From the NCBI GenBank assembly GCA_031260865.1, contig JAISKQ010000095.1, forward strand, positions 1 through 13,300: a stretch of DNA of 13,300 nt, given 5' to 3'. The stretch comes from Prevotella sp. GTDB lineage: Bacteria; Bacteroidota; Bacteroidia; Bacteroidales; Dysgonomonadaceae. Position numbers and translations under genes: made by a program. The notes under the pieces are model-generated. The model made no database searches, was not told the DNA's origin, and saw nothing but the letters and a program-made list of their open reading frames with translations. Shown here piece by piece: positions 1 to 7,637 of this stretch (positions are counted from its first letter, which is position 1; each line of letters starts with the position of its first letter).

Positions 1-1287
1 GTTGGCTATCTGATTTCAAACACATCATTTTTAGGTATGTATATCATCGAAGTCTTGATGTGGACATTTATGATATACGCCGCTTATTTCACGGCAAAAT
101 TGTATCTGGATAAGGTTTATGCCTTTATCGTAGCCTTGATATTTCCGCTGTTTGTGCTATCCCATTCATTGGAAGGCGGATCCGCCGAAGAGTTTATCAT
201 TGTATTTGAAAGCATCAGTTTACTATTGTTCCTGATCTATTTCAAAGACAAAAATGGCTCTACCCATCGTCCTGTATATATGCTGATACATGGCGTCTTA
301 TGCGCTGCGGCTCTACTTATTAAAATCAATTTGATCGTATTCTGGTTTTTTCCCTTATTAGCTATATTTATCAACATATTAAAGCACAAAGAGTACAAGA
401 ACTTTATCCGGAATATCATCGCTTATATTGTCGGGCTTCTGATTTTGATTCTGCCCGTCTCAATCTACTTCATCTATAATAACGCGTTATCCGATGCCTG
501 GAATACTTATATCACGCTCAATGCTAATTATGCAAAACTGGGAGATATAAGCCAAATCATCGAAAACCTTACGGTCAGATTCTATCAGCGTTTGCGGTTC
601 GAGCCATTCGAATATTTAGTTATCTTGACAGGCGTATTCTATTTTCCTATAAAGTATATCAAAAATCCATTGGAAAAGATAGCTTTAATCATTTCATTTA
701 TAGCGTTACACATAGTTATATTTATGTCGCCTAATTATGTATTCTATTACTCAATTCCATACTATATCTTCAGCCTATTAGGTTGTGTCGTAATATTTGA
801 TATAATCGGCAAGTTCCTGAAATTACAGGCTAAATGGCACTTCTATATCTTATTCCTTATTCTGGCTTTGGCGATAGGTGTTAAAGAAAAGAGCTTCTTC
901 GGCACATCAAAAGCGGAAATACGAAGAGAGCAAAAGCCGGACAACCTTGTCTTTCAGTTCAGCGATATTATAACCAAAGAAAAGAACCCTACCCTGCTCA
1001 ATCTCAGTCTCGATCTGGGTAACGGAGTGTTTACCATGGCTAATATAATACCCAATGTCAAGTATTTTATATCGCCGAACCTCCCCCACTCTATCTATCC
1101 TGATATGCGGGATGAGCAGACAAAATACATTGAAAATAAAGAAGTCCAATTCATTATATTATCCGAGTTTTCATTTAACTTTGATTATTTCTATAATCTG
1201 CCTGCTCTGAATGAGAACTATGAGATAATAGACACCTATATAGAATACGCGACCAAGACCTATTATTTATATAAAAGAAAAGACTAA
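1..1287 (+). CDS. Multi-spanning membrane protein, glycosyltransferase-like (5'-truncated by window edge)
   Basis: The reading frame is already open at base 1 and has no stop before the ATG at 37, so the true start lies upstream and this is the 3' part of a longer gene. The product is strongly hydrophobic up to about base 900, with roughly seven or eight membrane segments rich in Ile, Leu and Phe (for example 106-165, 217-240, 325-380, 418-475 and 841-885). A soluble C-terminal domain of about 130 residues follows. This layout of many helices and a C-terminal extracytoplasmic domain resembles the GT-39/ArnT-like (PMT family) glycosyltransferases that use polyprenyl-phosphate sugars. The N-terminal acidic loop that would prove catalysis lies outside the window, so the class is inferred from topology and general resemblance. 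The next gene starts 12 bases downstream, which suggests cotranscription. Confidence 0.6.
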   Translation, partial: VGYLISNTSFLGMYIIEVLMWTFMIYAAYFTAKLYLDKVYAFIVALIFPLFVLSHSLEGGSAEEFIIVFESISLLLFLIYFKDKNGSTHRPVYMLIHGVLCAAALLIKINLIVFWFFPLLAIFINILKHKEYKNFIRNIIAYIVGLLILILPVSIYFIYNNALSDAWNTYITLNANYAKLGDISQIIENLTVRFYQRLRFEPFEYLVILTGVFYFPIKYIKNPLEKIALIISFIALHIVIFMSPNYVFYYSIPYYIFSLLGCVVIFDIIGKFLKLQAKWHFYILFLILALAIGVKEKSFFGTSKAEIRREQKPDNLVFQFSDIITKEKNPTLLNLSLDLGNGVFTMANIIPNVKYFISPNLPHSIYPDMRDEQTKYIENKEVQFIILSEFSFNFDYFYNLPALNENYEIIDTYIEYATKTYYLYKRKD

Positions 1288-1299
1288 ATAAAGAACGAT

Positions 1300-2004
1300 A
1301 TGCAAGCATCATTATATCTAATTCCTGTGACCTTAGGTGAAACAAGTATTGAACAGGTATTACCTACTTACAATAAGGAGATTATCCTTCAAATTAAGTA
1401 CTTCATTGTGGAGAATATCCGTTCCGCGCGCCGCTTTCTCAAGAAAGTGGATAACAGTATCAATATAGACGAACTCACATTTTATGAGTTGAACAAGCAT
1501 ACAAAAGCCGAACAGATAGAGAATTACCTTAATCCCATGTCCAACGGCTATCACATCGGCATTATATCCGAAGCCGGCTGCCCGGCTGTCGCCGATCCGG
1601 GAAGCGACATCGTCGCTATTGCTCAACGAAAAAACTACAAGGTTGTACCATTGGTAGGTCCGTCATCTATACTGCTCTCCCTGATGGCTTCAGGCTTCAA
1701 TGGGCAGAGCTTTGCCTTTCGCGGATATTTACCTGTGGATGGCGCGGAACGGATAAAGACGATCAAACATTTGGAACATCTGATACACGGCGAACATCAG
1801 ACGCAGATATTTATAGAAACGCCATACCGCAATCAGAAACTGACAGAAGATATTATCAAGCATTGTACGCCATCCACAAAGCTTTGTATCGCCATGAATA
1901 TCACCTGTGAGAATGAATACATCAGGACGCTTCCGGTCAAGCAGTGGACAAAGCAACTACCGGATATGGACAAACAGCTCTGTATATTCCTTTTGTATAA
2001 GTAA
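1300..2004 (+). CDS. RsmI-like SAM-dependent methyltransferase (tetrapyrrole methylase fold), short form
   Basis: This 234-residue protein belongs to the COG0313/RsmI-like group. RsmI 2'-O-methylates C1402 of 16S rRNA using SAM. Recognisable blocks are SEAGCPAVADPGSD at residues 90-103, the VGPSS segment followed by a small-residue helix at 119-132, and FIETPYRN at 171-178. All three are hallmark regions of the family. Escherichia coli RsmI has about 286 residues; this protein ends about 50 residues earlier, with the strand CIFLLYK. The N-terminal part also differs from RsmI, with an early segment rich in basic residues and helix formers. It therefore looks like the short paralogue seen in Bacteroidota rather than RsmI itself, and its methyl acceptor is unknown to me. 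It lies 12 bases after the membrane protein gene and 35 bases before another methyltransferase gene. Confidence 0.85.
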   Translation: MQASLYLIPVTLGETSIEQVLPTYNKEIILQIKYFIVENIRSARRFLKKVDNSINIDELTFYELNKHTKAEQIENYLNPMSNGYHIGIISEAGCPAVADPGSDIVAIAQRKNYKVVPLVGPSSILLSLMASGFNGQSFAFRGYLPVDGAERIKTIKHLEHLIHGEHQTQIFIETPYRNQKLTEDIIKHCTPSTKLCIAMNITCENEYIRTLPVKQWTKQLPDMDKQLCIFLLYK

Positions 2005-2039
2005 CGAACCCTAAACAAATAGAATACTAATTATCGACT

Positions 2040-2993
2040 ATGGAGAATAACAACACATGTAAAGTATGTGATAATGCGGAGAATAACAAAGCATTCGTCG
2101 CTCAGGAATTGCAACTGGGACTAAAAGATGAATTTGATTACTTTGAATGCTCGTCATGCGGATGTGTACAAATCAAAGAACCACCTGAAAACATAGGTAA
2201 ATACTATCCAAAAGATTACTATTCTTTTCGCATTATAGATTCATCGAAGAAACCTTCCTTAACTCAAAAAGTCCTGTTTCGCGCCGGTAAATTAGGTATG
2301 AGGTGTAAAATAAAGAATAGCAATTTTATCACCAATCTTATTGGAAATAAACTATATCCGTACCATAAATGGATAATCAAAGACTTAATCAAATATGACT
2401 CTTCCATTTTAGATGTAGGTTGCGGAGATGGCAATTTACTCTTAAAGTTGCAAAAATTCGGATTCAAAAATCTGTCCGGAGCAGATCCGTTTATCAAAGA
2501 AACCATTATACATAATCCAAGCCTGATAATTCAAAAGAAGTATATCTATGAACTGACGGAGCAATATGACTTTATCATGTTCCACCATTCGTTTGAACAC
2601 ATGGATAATCCGATGAAGATATTCAATGAAATATACAGGCTGCTAAAACACAACGCTTCTGTCCTGATAAGAATTCCTTTAGCTTCATCTTACGCATGGA
2701 AAAAATATGGTAAGTATTGGGTACAATTGGACGCGCCCAGGCATTTCTATCTGCATACCATCAATAGTATCTCCATATTGGCGAAAAAAGCCAATCTTAA
2801 ACTTTACAAAACAGAATTTGATTCCGCGTACACACAATTTACTGGCAGCGAAAAATACCTGCTAAACCTTGCGCCAACAGACGACAAGCAGGTATTCAAC
2901 AAAAAGGAAATAGCCCGATATAAAAAATTAGCCCGACAGCTAAATAAAACAGGCGAGGGCGATTCGGCATGTTTTTATCTCAAAAAAGAATAG
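2040..2993 (+). CDS. Class I SAM-dependent methyltransferase with N-terminal zinc-ribbon-like motif
   Basis: The 317-residue protein starts with CxxC at residues 7-10 and C-SSC-G-C at 37-42, a Cys4 zinc-ribbon-like arrangement. A Rossmann-type methyltransferase domain follows. Motif I is ILDVGCGDG at 123-131, the SAM glycine loop. The segment FHHSFEHMDNP at 181-191 matches the post-motif HxxEH signature of the Methyltransf_23/UbiG-like group. Proteins of this design often sit in surface-polysaccharide or O-antigen loci and methylate sugars or lipid-linked intermediates. The glycosyltransferase-like gene two positions upstream fits that, but the acceptor cannot be read from the sequence. The A/T-rich composition and frequent AAA/AAT codons do not differ strikingly from the neighbours. 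The 112-base gap that follows contains a new promoter, so this is probably the last gene of its unit. Confidence 0.85.
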   Translation: MENNNTCKVCDNAENNKAFVAQELQLGLKDEFDYFECSSCGCVQIKEPPENIGKYYPKDYYSFRIIDSSKKPSLTQKVLFRAGKLGMRCKIKNSNFITNLIGNKLYPYHKWIIKDLIKYDSSILDVGCGDGNLLLKLQKFGFKNLSGADPFIKETIIHNPSLIIQKKYIYELTEQYDFIMFHHSFEHMDNPMKIFNEIYRLLKHNASVLIRIPLASSYAWKKYGKYWVQLDAPRHFYLHTINSISILAKKANLKLYKTEFDSAYTQFTGSEKYLLNLAPTDDKQVFNKKEIARYKKLARQLNKTGEGDSACFYLKKE

Positions 2994-3058
2994 TAAAAGG
3001 GATAATATATAATTATCTTATATAAAGCATATCATTTTCTCTTTATTGAAAAAGATAT

Positions 3059-3090
3059 TTTGATATTGTAAGTAAAGAAATGTACTTTTG
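3059..3090 (+). promoter_or_regulatory. Bacteroidota-type promoter before the cyclo-ligase gene
   Basis: TTTG (-33 box) at 3059-3062 is separated by 20 bases from TACTTTTG at 3083-3090. This is a full match to the phylum's TTTG / TAnnTTTG promoter consensus with normal spacing. Transcription would begin near 3096-3098, giving a leader of only about ten bases before the ATG at 3106. It separates the methyltransferase unit from the folate gene unit. Confidence 0.75.
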
Positions 3091-3105
3091 TTCAATAATT
3101 CGTAA

Positions 3106-3672
3106 ATGATGACTAAAAATATCACTCAGGAAAAGGAAAGATTAAGAAAGGAAATCACTTCGATAAAAAAGAAGTGTACATCGGAAGAACTTTACAATCG
3201 CTCGGAAGAAGTTTTGTCTGTTTTGGAAATAACAGGCGCTTTTCAGGAAGCCAAAACAATATTTATATACAATAGTTTGAATGACGAAGTTCAAACAAGC
3301 GATTTTATCCGCAAATGGAGTAATAAGAAAGATTTTTATTTACCCGTGGTGGCAGGTGAAGATATTGTTTTCAGACTTTATACTCCTTCTACAGATTTTC
3401 AACAGTCGTCTTTGGGTATTATGGAACCCGTAGGTGATGATTACACCGAATATGGCAAAGTTGATTTAGTCATTGTTCCGGGAGTGGCATTCGACCGTAA
3501 ATTGAACCGTATGGGACGGGGCAAAGGTTTTTATGACCGCTTTCTTCCTCGCGTTCCGGCAACTAAGATCGGTATATGCTTTGACTTTCAACTTTTTGAT
3601 AGTATTCCGACAGAACCAAATGATATAAAAATGGATTTTGTGGTTTCCGAAAATGATTTAATTTGGAAATAA
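3106..3672 (+). CDS. 5-formyltetrahydrofolate cyclo-ligase
   Basis: This enzyme (EC 6.3.3.2; called YgfA/Fau in E. coli, MTHFS in eukaryotes) closes 5-formyl-THF to 5,10-methenyl-THF using ATP and so recycles folate stored as folinate. The 188-residue length is normal for the family. The diagnostic block at residues 124-147 begins VPGVAFD and ends GRGKGFYDRFL, and contains the glycine/lysine-rich ATP and folate site. The GIMEP segment at 104-108 and the C-terminal EPND...MDFVVSE at 170-182 are also conserved. Two ATG codons occur in tandem at 3106 and 3109; either could be the start, and the first is used here. A full-consensus promoter lies directly upstream. The GNAT-type gene follows after 75 bases. 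Confidence 0.95.
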   Translation: MMTKNITQEKERLRKEITSIKKKCTSEELYNRSEEVLSVLEITGAFQEAKTIFIYNSLNDEVQTSDFIRKWSNKKDFYLPVVAGEDIVFRLYTPSTDFQQSSLGIMEPVGDDYTEYGKVDLVIVPGVAFDRKLNRMGRGKGFYDRFLPRVPATKIGICFDFQLFDSIPTEPNDIKMDFVVSENDLIWK

Positions 3673-3694
3673 TCTCCAATAAAGAAAAAGATAG

Positions 3695-3702
3695 TACCTT
3701 TA
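3695..3702 (+). promoter_or_regulatory. Possible weak -7 element before the GNAT-type gene
   Basis: TACCTTTA at 3695-3702 matches the Bacteroidota -7 box TAnnTTTG at all fixed positions except the last. No TTTG is found 19-21 bases upstream. It may be a weak internal promoter in the 75-base gap; otherwise the gene is read through from the cyclo-ligase promoter. Confidence 0.25.
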
Positions 3703-3747
3703 CGATAATATAAAACAAGTTGTAACTCACATAGTAAAATAGAATAT

Positions 3748-4887
3748 ATGTCTGTGATTATCAAAGAAATCAGCAAAGAAGACAAAGCTTTAAAAAAAGC
3801 ATTCGTCAAATTCCCAATAAACGTTCTGTATAAAGATTCTCCATATTATGTTCCCTCTCTGATAATGGATGAGATGGAAACCCTCAACGAAAAGAAAAAC
3901 CCCGCGTTTGATTTTTGTGAAAAACAATTGTTTCTGGCATACAAGGATGGTAAAATAGCAGGCAGAATAGCGGCGATTATCAACCATGAAGCAAATAGAA
4001 TATGGAATAAGAAGCAAGGACGTTTTGGCTTTGTTGATTTCATCGATGACAATGAAGTTGTTGACGCACTGTTTGCCGCCGCCGAAAAATGGATGAAAAG
4101 CAAAGGACTGGATTCTATCATTGGTCCAATGGGGTTTACCGATTTGGATAATGAAGGCATGTTGATAAAAGGTTATGATAAAGTAGCCACGATGGCTACC
4201 ACTTATTGCTATCCTTACTACAAAGAACAGATAGAACGTTTAGGTTTTGAAAAAGACGCGGACTGGAATGAATATCGGATGCCCGTGCCTAATTCTGTGC
4301 CTGAAAGGCATCAACGAATCGCGAATATGGTGATGCGGCGATACAAGTTGAAAGTTCTAAAATTCAAGAGCCTGAAACAAATAACCCCGTATGTGAACAA
4401 GTTATTTGAACTGTTGAATGTCGCTTACAAACCTTTATATGGATTTTCGCCGCTAACACAACGGCAGATAGATTATTATGTGAAGATGTACGTGCCTTTA
4501 CTTCGTTGGGATTTGGTAACTATCATCATAAAAGAGGACACGGATGAAGTGGTGGGATTTGCTATCGCGATGCCAAGCCTTTCCAACGGGCTGATTAAGT
4601 CCAGAGGAAAGTTGTTCCCATTTGGATGGATGCCTCTGTTGAAAGACCTGAAAAGTAAGAAAAATCCGGTTGTAGATCTTATGCTGATCGGCATTTCCCC
4701 CGAATATCAGGGAAAGGGCGTGAATGCTATTATTTTCAATGACTTTATACCATCCGCATATAAATGTGGCTTTCAGTTTGCGGAATCGAACCCCGAACTG
4801 GAAATGAATAATAAAGTGGCATCTCTTTGGGATGGCTTTAGCGCTGAGAATCACAAGATACGCAGAGCTTATGTAAAGAGTATCTGA
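3748..4887 (+). CDS. GNAT-fold protein, putative N-acyltransferase
   Basis: The protein has 379 residues and resembles the long, poorly characterised GNAT-like proteins of this size (YghO-like). The N-terminal half carries the family's typical phrases: a DSPYYVP segment near residue 30, GRFGFVDFIDD near 91-101, and an IIGPMGFTDLDNEG block near 125-140. The C-terminal half contains a convincing GNAT acetyl-CoA site: LMLIGISPEYQGKGVN at 311-326, where QGKGV (321-325) is the pyrophosphate-binding Q/RxxGxG/A loop, followed by a helix and an ESNPELEMNNK segment. The protein looks like two GNAT-like halves, of which only the second keeps a clear cofactor loop. The substrate is unknown. It lies between a folate enzyme and a Nudix hydrolase, with a 26-base gap to the latter, which suggests cotranscription but no shared pathway. 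Confidence 0.75.
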   Translation: MSVIIKEISKEDKALKKAFVKFPINVLYKDSPYYVPSLIMDEMETLNEKKNPAFDFCEKQLFLAYKDGKIAGRIAAIINHEANRIWNKKQGRFGFVDFIDDNEVVDALFAAAEKWMKSKGLDSIIGPMGFTDLDNEGMLIKGYDKVATMATTYCYPYYKEQIERLGFEKDADWNEYRMPVPNSVPERHQRIANMVMRRYKLKVLKFKSLKQITPYVNKLFELLNVAYKPLYGFSPLTQRQIDYYVKMYVPLLRWDLVTIIIKEDTDEVVGFAIAMPSLSNGLIKSRGKLFPFGWMPLLKDLKSKKNPVVDLMLIGISPEYQGKGVNAIIFNDFIPSAYKCGFQFAESNPELEMNNKVASLWDGFSAENHKIRRAYVKSI

Positions 4888-4913
4888 TTTTCCGCGCTCC
4901 AGAAACGACAACA

Positions 4914-5438
4914 ATGCAAGAAGAAATATTCCCCTTAGTCGATGAATCGGGCAATGTCATAGGGCAGGCGCCTCGAAGTGTGTGCCACAACGGTTCTAAA
5001 TTATTACATCCGGTTATTCATCTGCATATATTTAATTCCAAAGGTGAATTATACCTCCAAAAACGAGCCGCGACAAAAGATATGCAACCCAACAAATGGG
5101 ATTCTTCCGTAGCCGGACATATCGACTTGAATGAAACACCCGAAGCCGCGGTTTTGCGCGAAGCCGATGAAGAATTAGGCTTATCCGGTATAAGTCCTCG
5201 TTATATAGACAAATACATAATAGAAACCGAAAGGGAACAAGAATTAAGCTATTGCTTTTATACGGTATATGATGGCGATTTCATACTTAACGAAGAAGAA
5301 GTAGCCGATGGAAAATTTTGGACGATAAGCGACATACAGGAACAATTAGGTAAAAATGTATTCACAGAGAACTTTGAACTGGATTTTAATAACTTCCTGA
5401 AGAAACCGCGGGATAATCAAATCCGGAACTGCAAATAA
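4914..5438 (+). CDS. Nudix hydrolase (IDI/YfcD-like)
   Basis: The 174-residue protein contains a perfect Nudix box at residues 68-90: G68, five residues, E74, seven residues, then RE-AD-EE-L-G-L. The READEEL core supplies the Mg-binding glutamates. The N-terminal part, with FPLVDESGNVIG and a later LHPVIHLHIFNSKGELYLQKR, resembles the isopentenyl-diphosphate isomerase-like/YfcD branch of Nudix proteins. Members of that branch other than true isomerases hydrolyse nucleoside diphosphate-linked compounds of uncertain identity. I therefore call a hydrolase and not an isomerase. It starts 26 bases after the GNAT-type gene and is probably the last gene of the unit, because a leader and promoter for rfbB follow. 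Confidence 0.9.
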   Translation: MQEEIFPLVDESGNVIGQAPRSVCHNGSKLLHPVIHLHIFNSKGELYLQKRAATKDMQPNKWDSSVAGHIDLNETPEAAVLREADEELGLSGISPRYIDKYIIETEREQELSYCFYTVYDGDFILNEEEVADGKFWTISDIQEQLGKNVFTENFELDFNNFLKKPRDNQIRNCK

Positions 5439-5477
5439 AAATACAGTTATCAAAGAATATATTACGGTATGAATCTT

Positions 5478-5504
5478 TTTGATATTGTTTTTTTCTTATT
5501 TTTG
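5478..5504 (+). promoter_or_regulatory. Probable rfbB promoter
   Basis: TATTTTTG at 5497-5504 is a full match to the Bacteroidota -7 box TAnnTTTG. The nearest TTTG (5478-5481) lies only 15 bases upstream, shorter than the usual 19-21, so the -33 element is weak or poorly placed. Transcription would start near 5511 and leave a leader of about 118 bases before rfbB. Confidence 0.45.
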
Positions 5505-5515
5505 TGAATAATTAA

Positions 5516-5612
5516 TGTTGTTATGCGACAACAAGGATTTAATACAACATCAATTGAATATAACTTTCTGTTGCTGTTATCCTTGCTAAAATAATAAATA
5601 GGTCTGCGACCT
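5516..5612 (+). other. rfbB leader with two small hairpins
   Basis: Between the probable transcription start and the rfbB ATG lie two perfect inverted repeats. TGTTGT (5516-5521) pairs with ACAACA (5528-5533) around a six-base loop. AGGTC (5600-5604) pairs with GACCT (5608-5612) around TGC. A longer-range pairing of CAAGGAT (5532-5538) with ATCCTTG (5579-5585) is also possible. No known riboswitch class was recognised. The hairpins are short and could be chance. Confidence 0.3.
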
Positions 5613-5628
5613 TAAAATACAATTATAA

Positions 5629-6765
5629 ATGACTTACTTAATTACAGGCGGAGCCGGATTTATCGGTTCAAATTTTGTGAAGCACATGTTGGCGGCACAT
5701 CCACAAGCAAAACTTGTCGTATTCGACGCTCTTACTTATGCAGGAAATCTCGGTACTTTGGCTGAAGAGTTGAAAGACCCCAGAGTAGCGTTTGTGAAGG
5801 GTGATATATGTGACAGGGCTGCGACAGAAAAGGCTTTTTCTGAGTATAAGATAGATTACGTCGTTAATTTCGCGGCAGAAAGCCATGTTGACAGAAGTAT
5901 TGAAAATCCCCAGCTATTTTTACAGGTAAATATATTGGGAACTCAAAATCTATTAGATACAGCCAAAAAATTCTGGACAGAAGGTAAGGATGATAATAAT
6001 TATCCAATTTGGCGTAAGGGTGTGAAATTTTTACAAGTGTCCACCGACGAGGTTTACGGATCGTTAGGAAGCGAAGGTTATTTTACCGAAACCACTCCTT
6101 TAGATCCCCGTTCTCCGTACAGCGCGGGTAAGACAGGTGGCGATCTTATCGTTAAAGCCTATGGCGAGACGTATAAGATGCCTATAAATATAACTCGTTG
6201 TTCCAATAATTATGGACCGTATCATTTCCCTGAGAAGCTGATCCCCCTTATTATACGTAATATATTATCCGGAAAACAGCTCCCTGTTTACGGAGATGGC
6301 AGCAATGTCCGCGACTGGTTATATGTAGAAGACCATTGCAAAGCCATTGACGCGGTTCTTCATAAAGGACGTGTTGATGAAGTTTACAATATAGGAGGAC
6401 ATAACGAATGGAAAAATATCGATATTGTTAAATTAGTAATCAAGACGATACATGATATTATGGAAAATGAACCGCAATATCGTGAAACATTGAATAAGAA
6501 AGAGAAAGCGGCGGATGGCAGTATCGACATTAGTTGGATTAATAACGACCTTATCTCTTTCGTGAAAGACCGACAAGGACATGACCAACGTTATGCCATA
6601 GATCCTACTAAAATATCCACGGAACTGGGATGGCTGCCTGAAACTTCCTTCGACAAAGGTATTGTGAAGACAATATATTGGTATCTCAATAATCAGAATT
6701 GGGTGGAAGAAGTGACGTCGGGCGATTATCTGAAATATTACGAACAAATGTACGGAAACCGATAA
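5629..6765 (+). CDS. rfbB: dTDP-glucose 4,6-dehydratase
   Basis: RfbB/RmlB (EC 4.2.1.46) converts dTDP-glucose to dTDP-4-keto-6-deoxyglucose with bound NAD+. This is the second step toward dTDP-rhamnose and other 6-deoxysugars of surface polysaccharides. It is an extended SDR enzyme. The NAD+ loop TGGAGFIGS is at residues 6-14, NFAAESHVDRS at 80-90, the catalytic TDE triad motif at 139-141, and the Tyr/Lys pair YSAGK at 164-168. The dTDP-binding segment NYGPYHFPEKLIPL (194-207) and the RDWLYVEDHC segment (228-237) are typical of the family. At 378 residues it is slightly longer than the E. coli enzyme (about 361) because of a charged insert near 275-312. No rfbA, rfbC or rfbD is visible in the window. 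The next gene begins 11 bases after the stop, so the two are probably cotranscribed. Confidence 0.97.
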   Translation: MTYLITGGAGFIGSNFVKHMLAAHPQAKLVVFDALTYAGNLGTLAEELKDPRVAFVKGDICDRAATEKAFSEYKIDYVVNFAAESHVDRSIENPQLFLQVNILGTQNLLDTAKKFWTEGKDDNNYPIWRKGVKFLQVSTDEVYGSLGSEGYFTETTPLDPRSPYSAGKTGGDLIVKAYGETYKMPINITRCSNNYGPYHFPEKLIPLIIRNILSGKQLPVYGDGSNVRDWLYVEDHCKAIDAVLHKGRVDEVYNIGGHNEWKNIDIVKLVIKTIHDIMENEPQYRETLNKKEKAADGSIDISWINNDLISFVKDRQGHDQRYAIDPTKISTELGWLPETSFDKGIVKTIYWYLNNQNWVEEVTSGDYLKYYEQMYGNR

Positions 6766-6776
6766 CCCTTTATTAT

Positions 6777-7604
6777 ATGGAACGCTTAAAATCTATATTA
6801 GCTGATAAGATACTTGATTTGTCTGCCGGCAGCGGCGATGAAGTGAAAGTAAAAATAGATAAGATTCAACGTTTTCGCGACTTTGCCAATGCGCTGAAGT
6901 CAATGATGCTTAAATATCCGGCTATAGAAGATGAATTAATATCAATGGTTGAAGGTGGCGACTTTGATACGAAAGTAGCCTCATCCCGTGTTGATACGGT
7001 CATCCGGTTAGCCGACGCGGAAGCGGATCAGTTGAACCGCGCCTCATCGACTCTAAAGGTTGAAGCTGAGAATCAGGCTATCGAAAATCCGGTTAATGTG
7101 GATGACATTCCGATGGAAATATATGAAGGTGGTGAAGAAGAACCTTTATCTCAGCCGGAAGATGTTGATTATGAAGAATTACAGGATTCATCCGAAGACG
7201 ACAAAGAAAAAGGTTATGTCCCTTACGAAGAAAATTTCGCTAATGAAGACAATACCGACCCCGATTCTGTAACGGAAGCAGTACTATATCCTGACCAAGA
7301 AGATATAGATCAATCAGAAGATGATTGTCTTCTAACAGGCGATTTATTTTTGAAACAAGAAGATATAAATCAATCAGAAGAAGAGAAAGAAGATGATGAT
7401 ACAGTTCTTACGGACGAAGAACTTGCCGCGAAAAGGAAAGTAATTATTAAAAGAGTGTTTCAAGTTATTGGAATTATTCTGGCTGTGGTTGCACTGATTT
7501 TTATCATTATTTTTATTAAAAATAACTTGAAAGTCGTGCTGATTACAGTCGGTATTGCTGCTGTTCTCTTTTTATTGTTTGTTTGGTTTAAGCGAAAGCG
7601 TTGA
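6777..7604 (+). CDS. Uncharacterised acidic protein with two C-terminal membrane helices
   Basis: I do not recognise a family. The start is placed at the ATG at 6777, 11 bases after rfbB, giving 275 residues; the frame stays open upstream to an ATG at 6699, but that would overlap rfbB by 67 bases. Residues 1-100 are moderately charged and probably helical. Residues 105-217 are extremely rich in Asp and Glu with few hydrophobic residues and look disordered. A basic patch (KRKVIIKR, 219-226) precedes two hydrophobic helices at about 227-247 and 253-271, and the protein ends in KRKR. The likely arrangement is a tail-anchored hairpin with a large acidic cytoplasmic domain. The sequence QEDI(D/N)QSE occurs twice, 20 residues apart (174-181 and 194-201). 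It sits between rfbB and murB, so a role at the cell envelope is plausible but unproven. Confidence 0.75.
   Translation: MERLKSILADKILDLSAGSGDEVKVKIDKIQRFRDFANALKSMMLKYPAIEDELISMVEGGDFDTKVASSRVDTVIRLADAEADQLNRASSTLKVEAENQAIENPVNVDDIPMEIYEGGEEEPLSQPEDVDYEELQDSSEDDKEKGYVPYEENFANEDNTDPDSVTEAVLYPDQEDIDQSEDDCLLTGDLFLKQEDINQSEEEKEDDDTVLTDEELAAKRKVIIKRVFQVIGIILAVVALIFIIIFIKNNLKVVLITVGIAAVLFLLFVWFKRKR
7296..7380 (+). repeat. Two direct 25-bp repeats inside the acidic protein gene
   Basis: Bases 7296-7320 and 7356-7380 agree at 24 of 25 positions and lie exactly 60 bases (20 codons) apart, so both are read in the same frame and give QEDI(D/N)QSE. The 35 bases between them do not match the bases after the second copy, so only short segments are duplicated, not the full 60-base unit. 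Confidence 0.7.
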
Positions 7605-7637
7605 ACCTATATTAATGTTGAACCAATAATCCAAGAA

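Noticed and set aside
3001..3017. Inverted repeat GATAAT / ATTATC after the zinc-ribbon methyltransferase gene
   Set aside because: The stem is only six base pairs, almost all A-T, and no T tract follows, so it is not a credible terminator in such an A/T-rich gap.
6699..6776. Longer start for the acidic membrane protein gene at 6699
   Set aside because: It would overlap the rfbB coding end by 67 bases in another frame. The ATG at 6777 sits at a normal distance after the rfbB stop and the extension shows no family-like sequence.
7600..7624. Direct repeat GTTGAACC (7600-7607 and 7617-7624) between the acidic protein gene and murB
   Set aside because: Eight bases repeated once, partly inside the upstream stop codon region, with no symmetry or promoter next to it. 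Chance is the simpler explanation.
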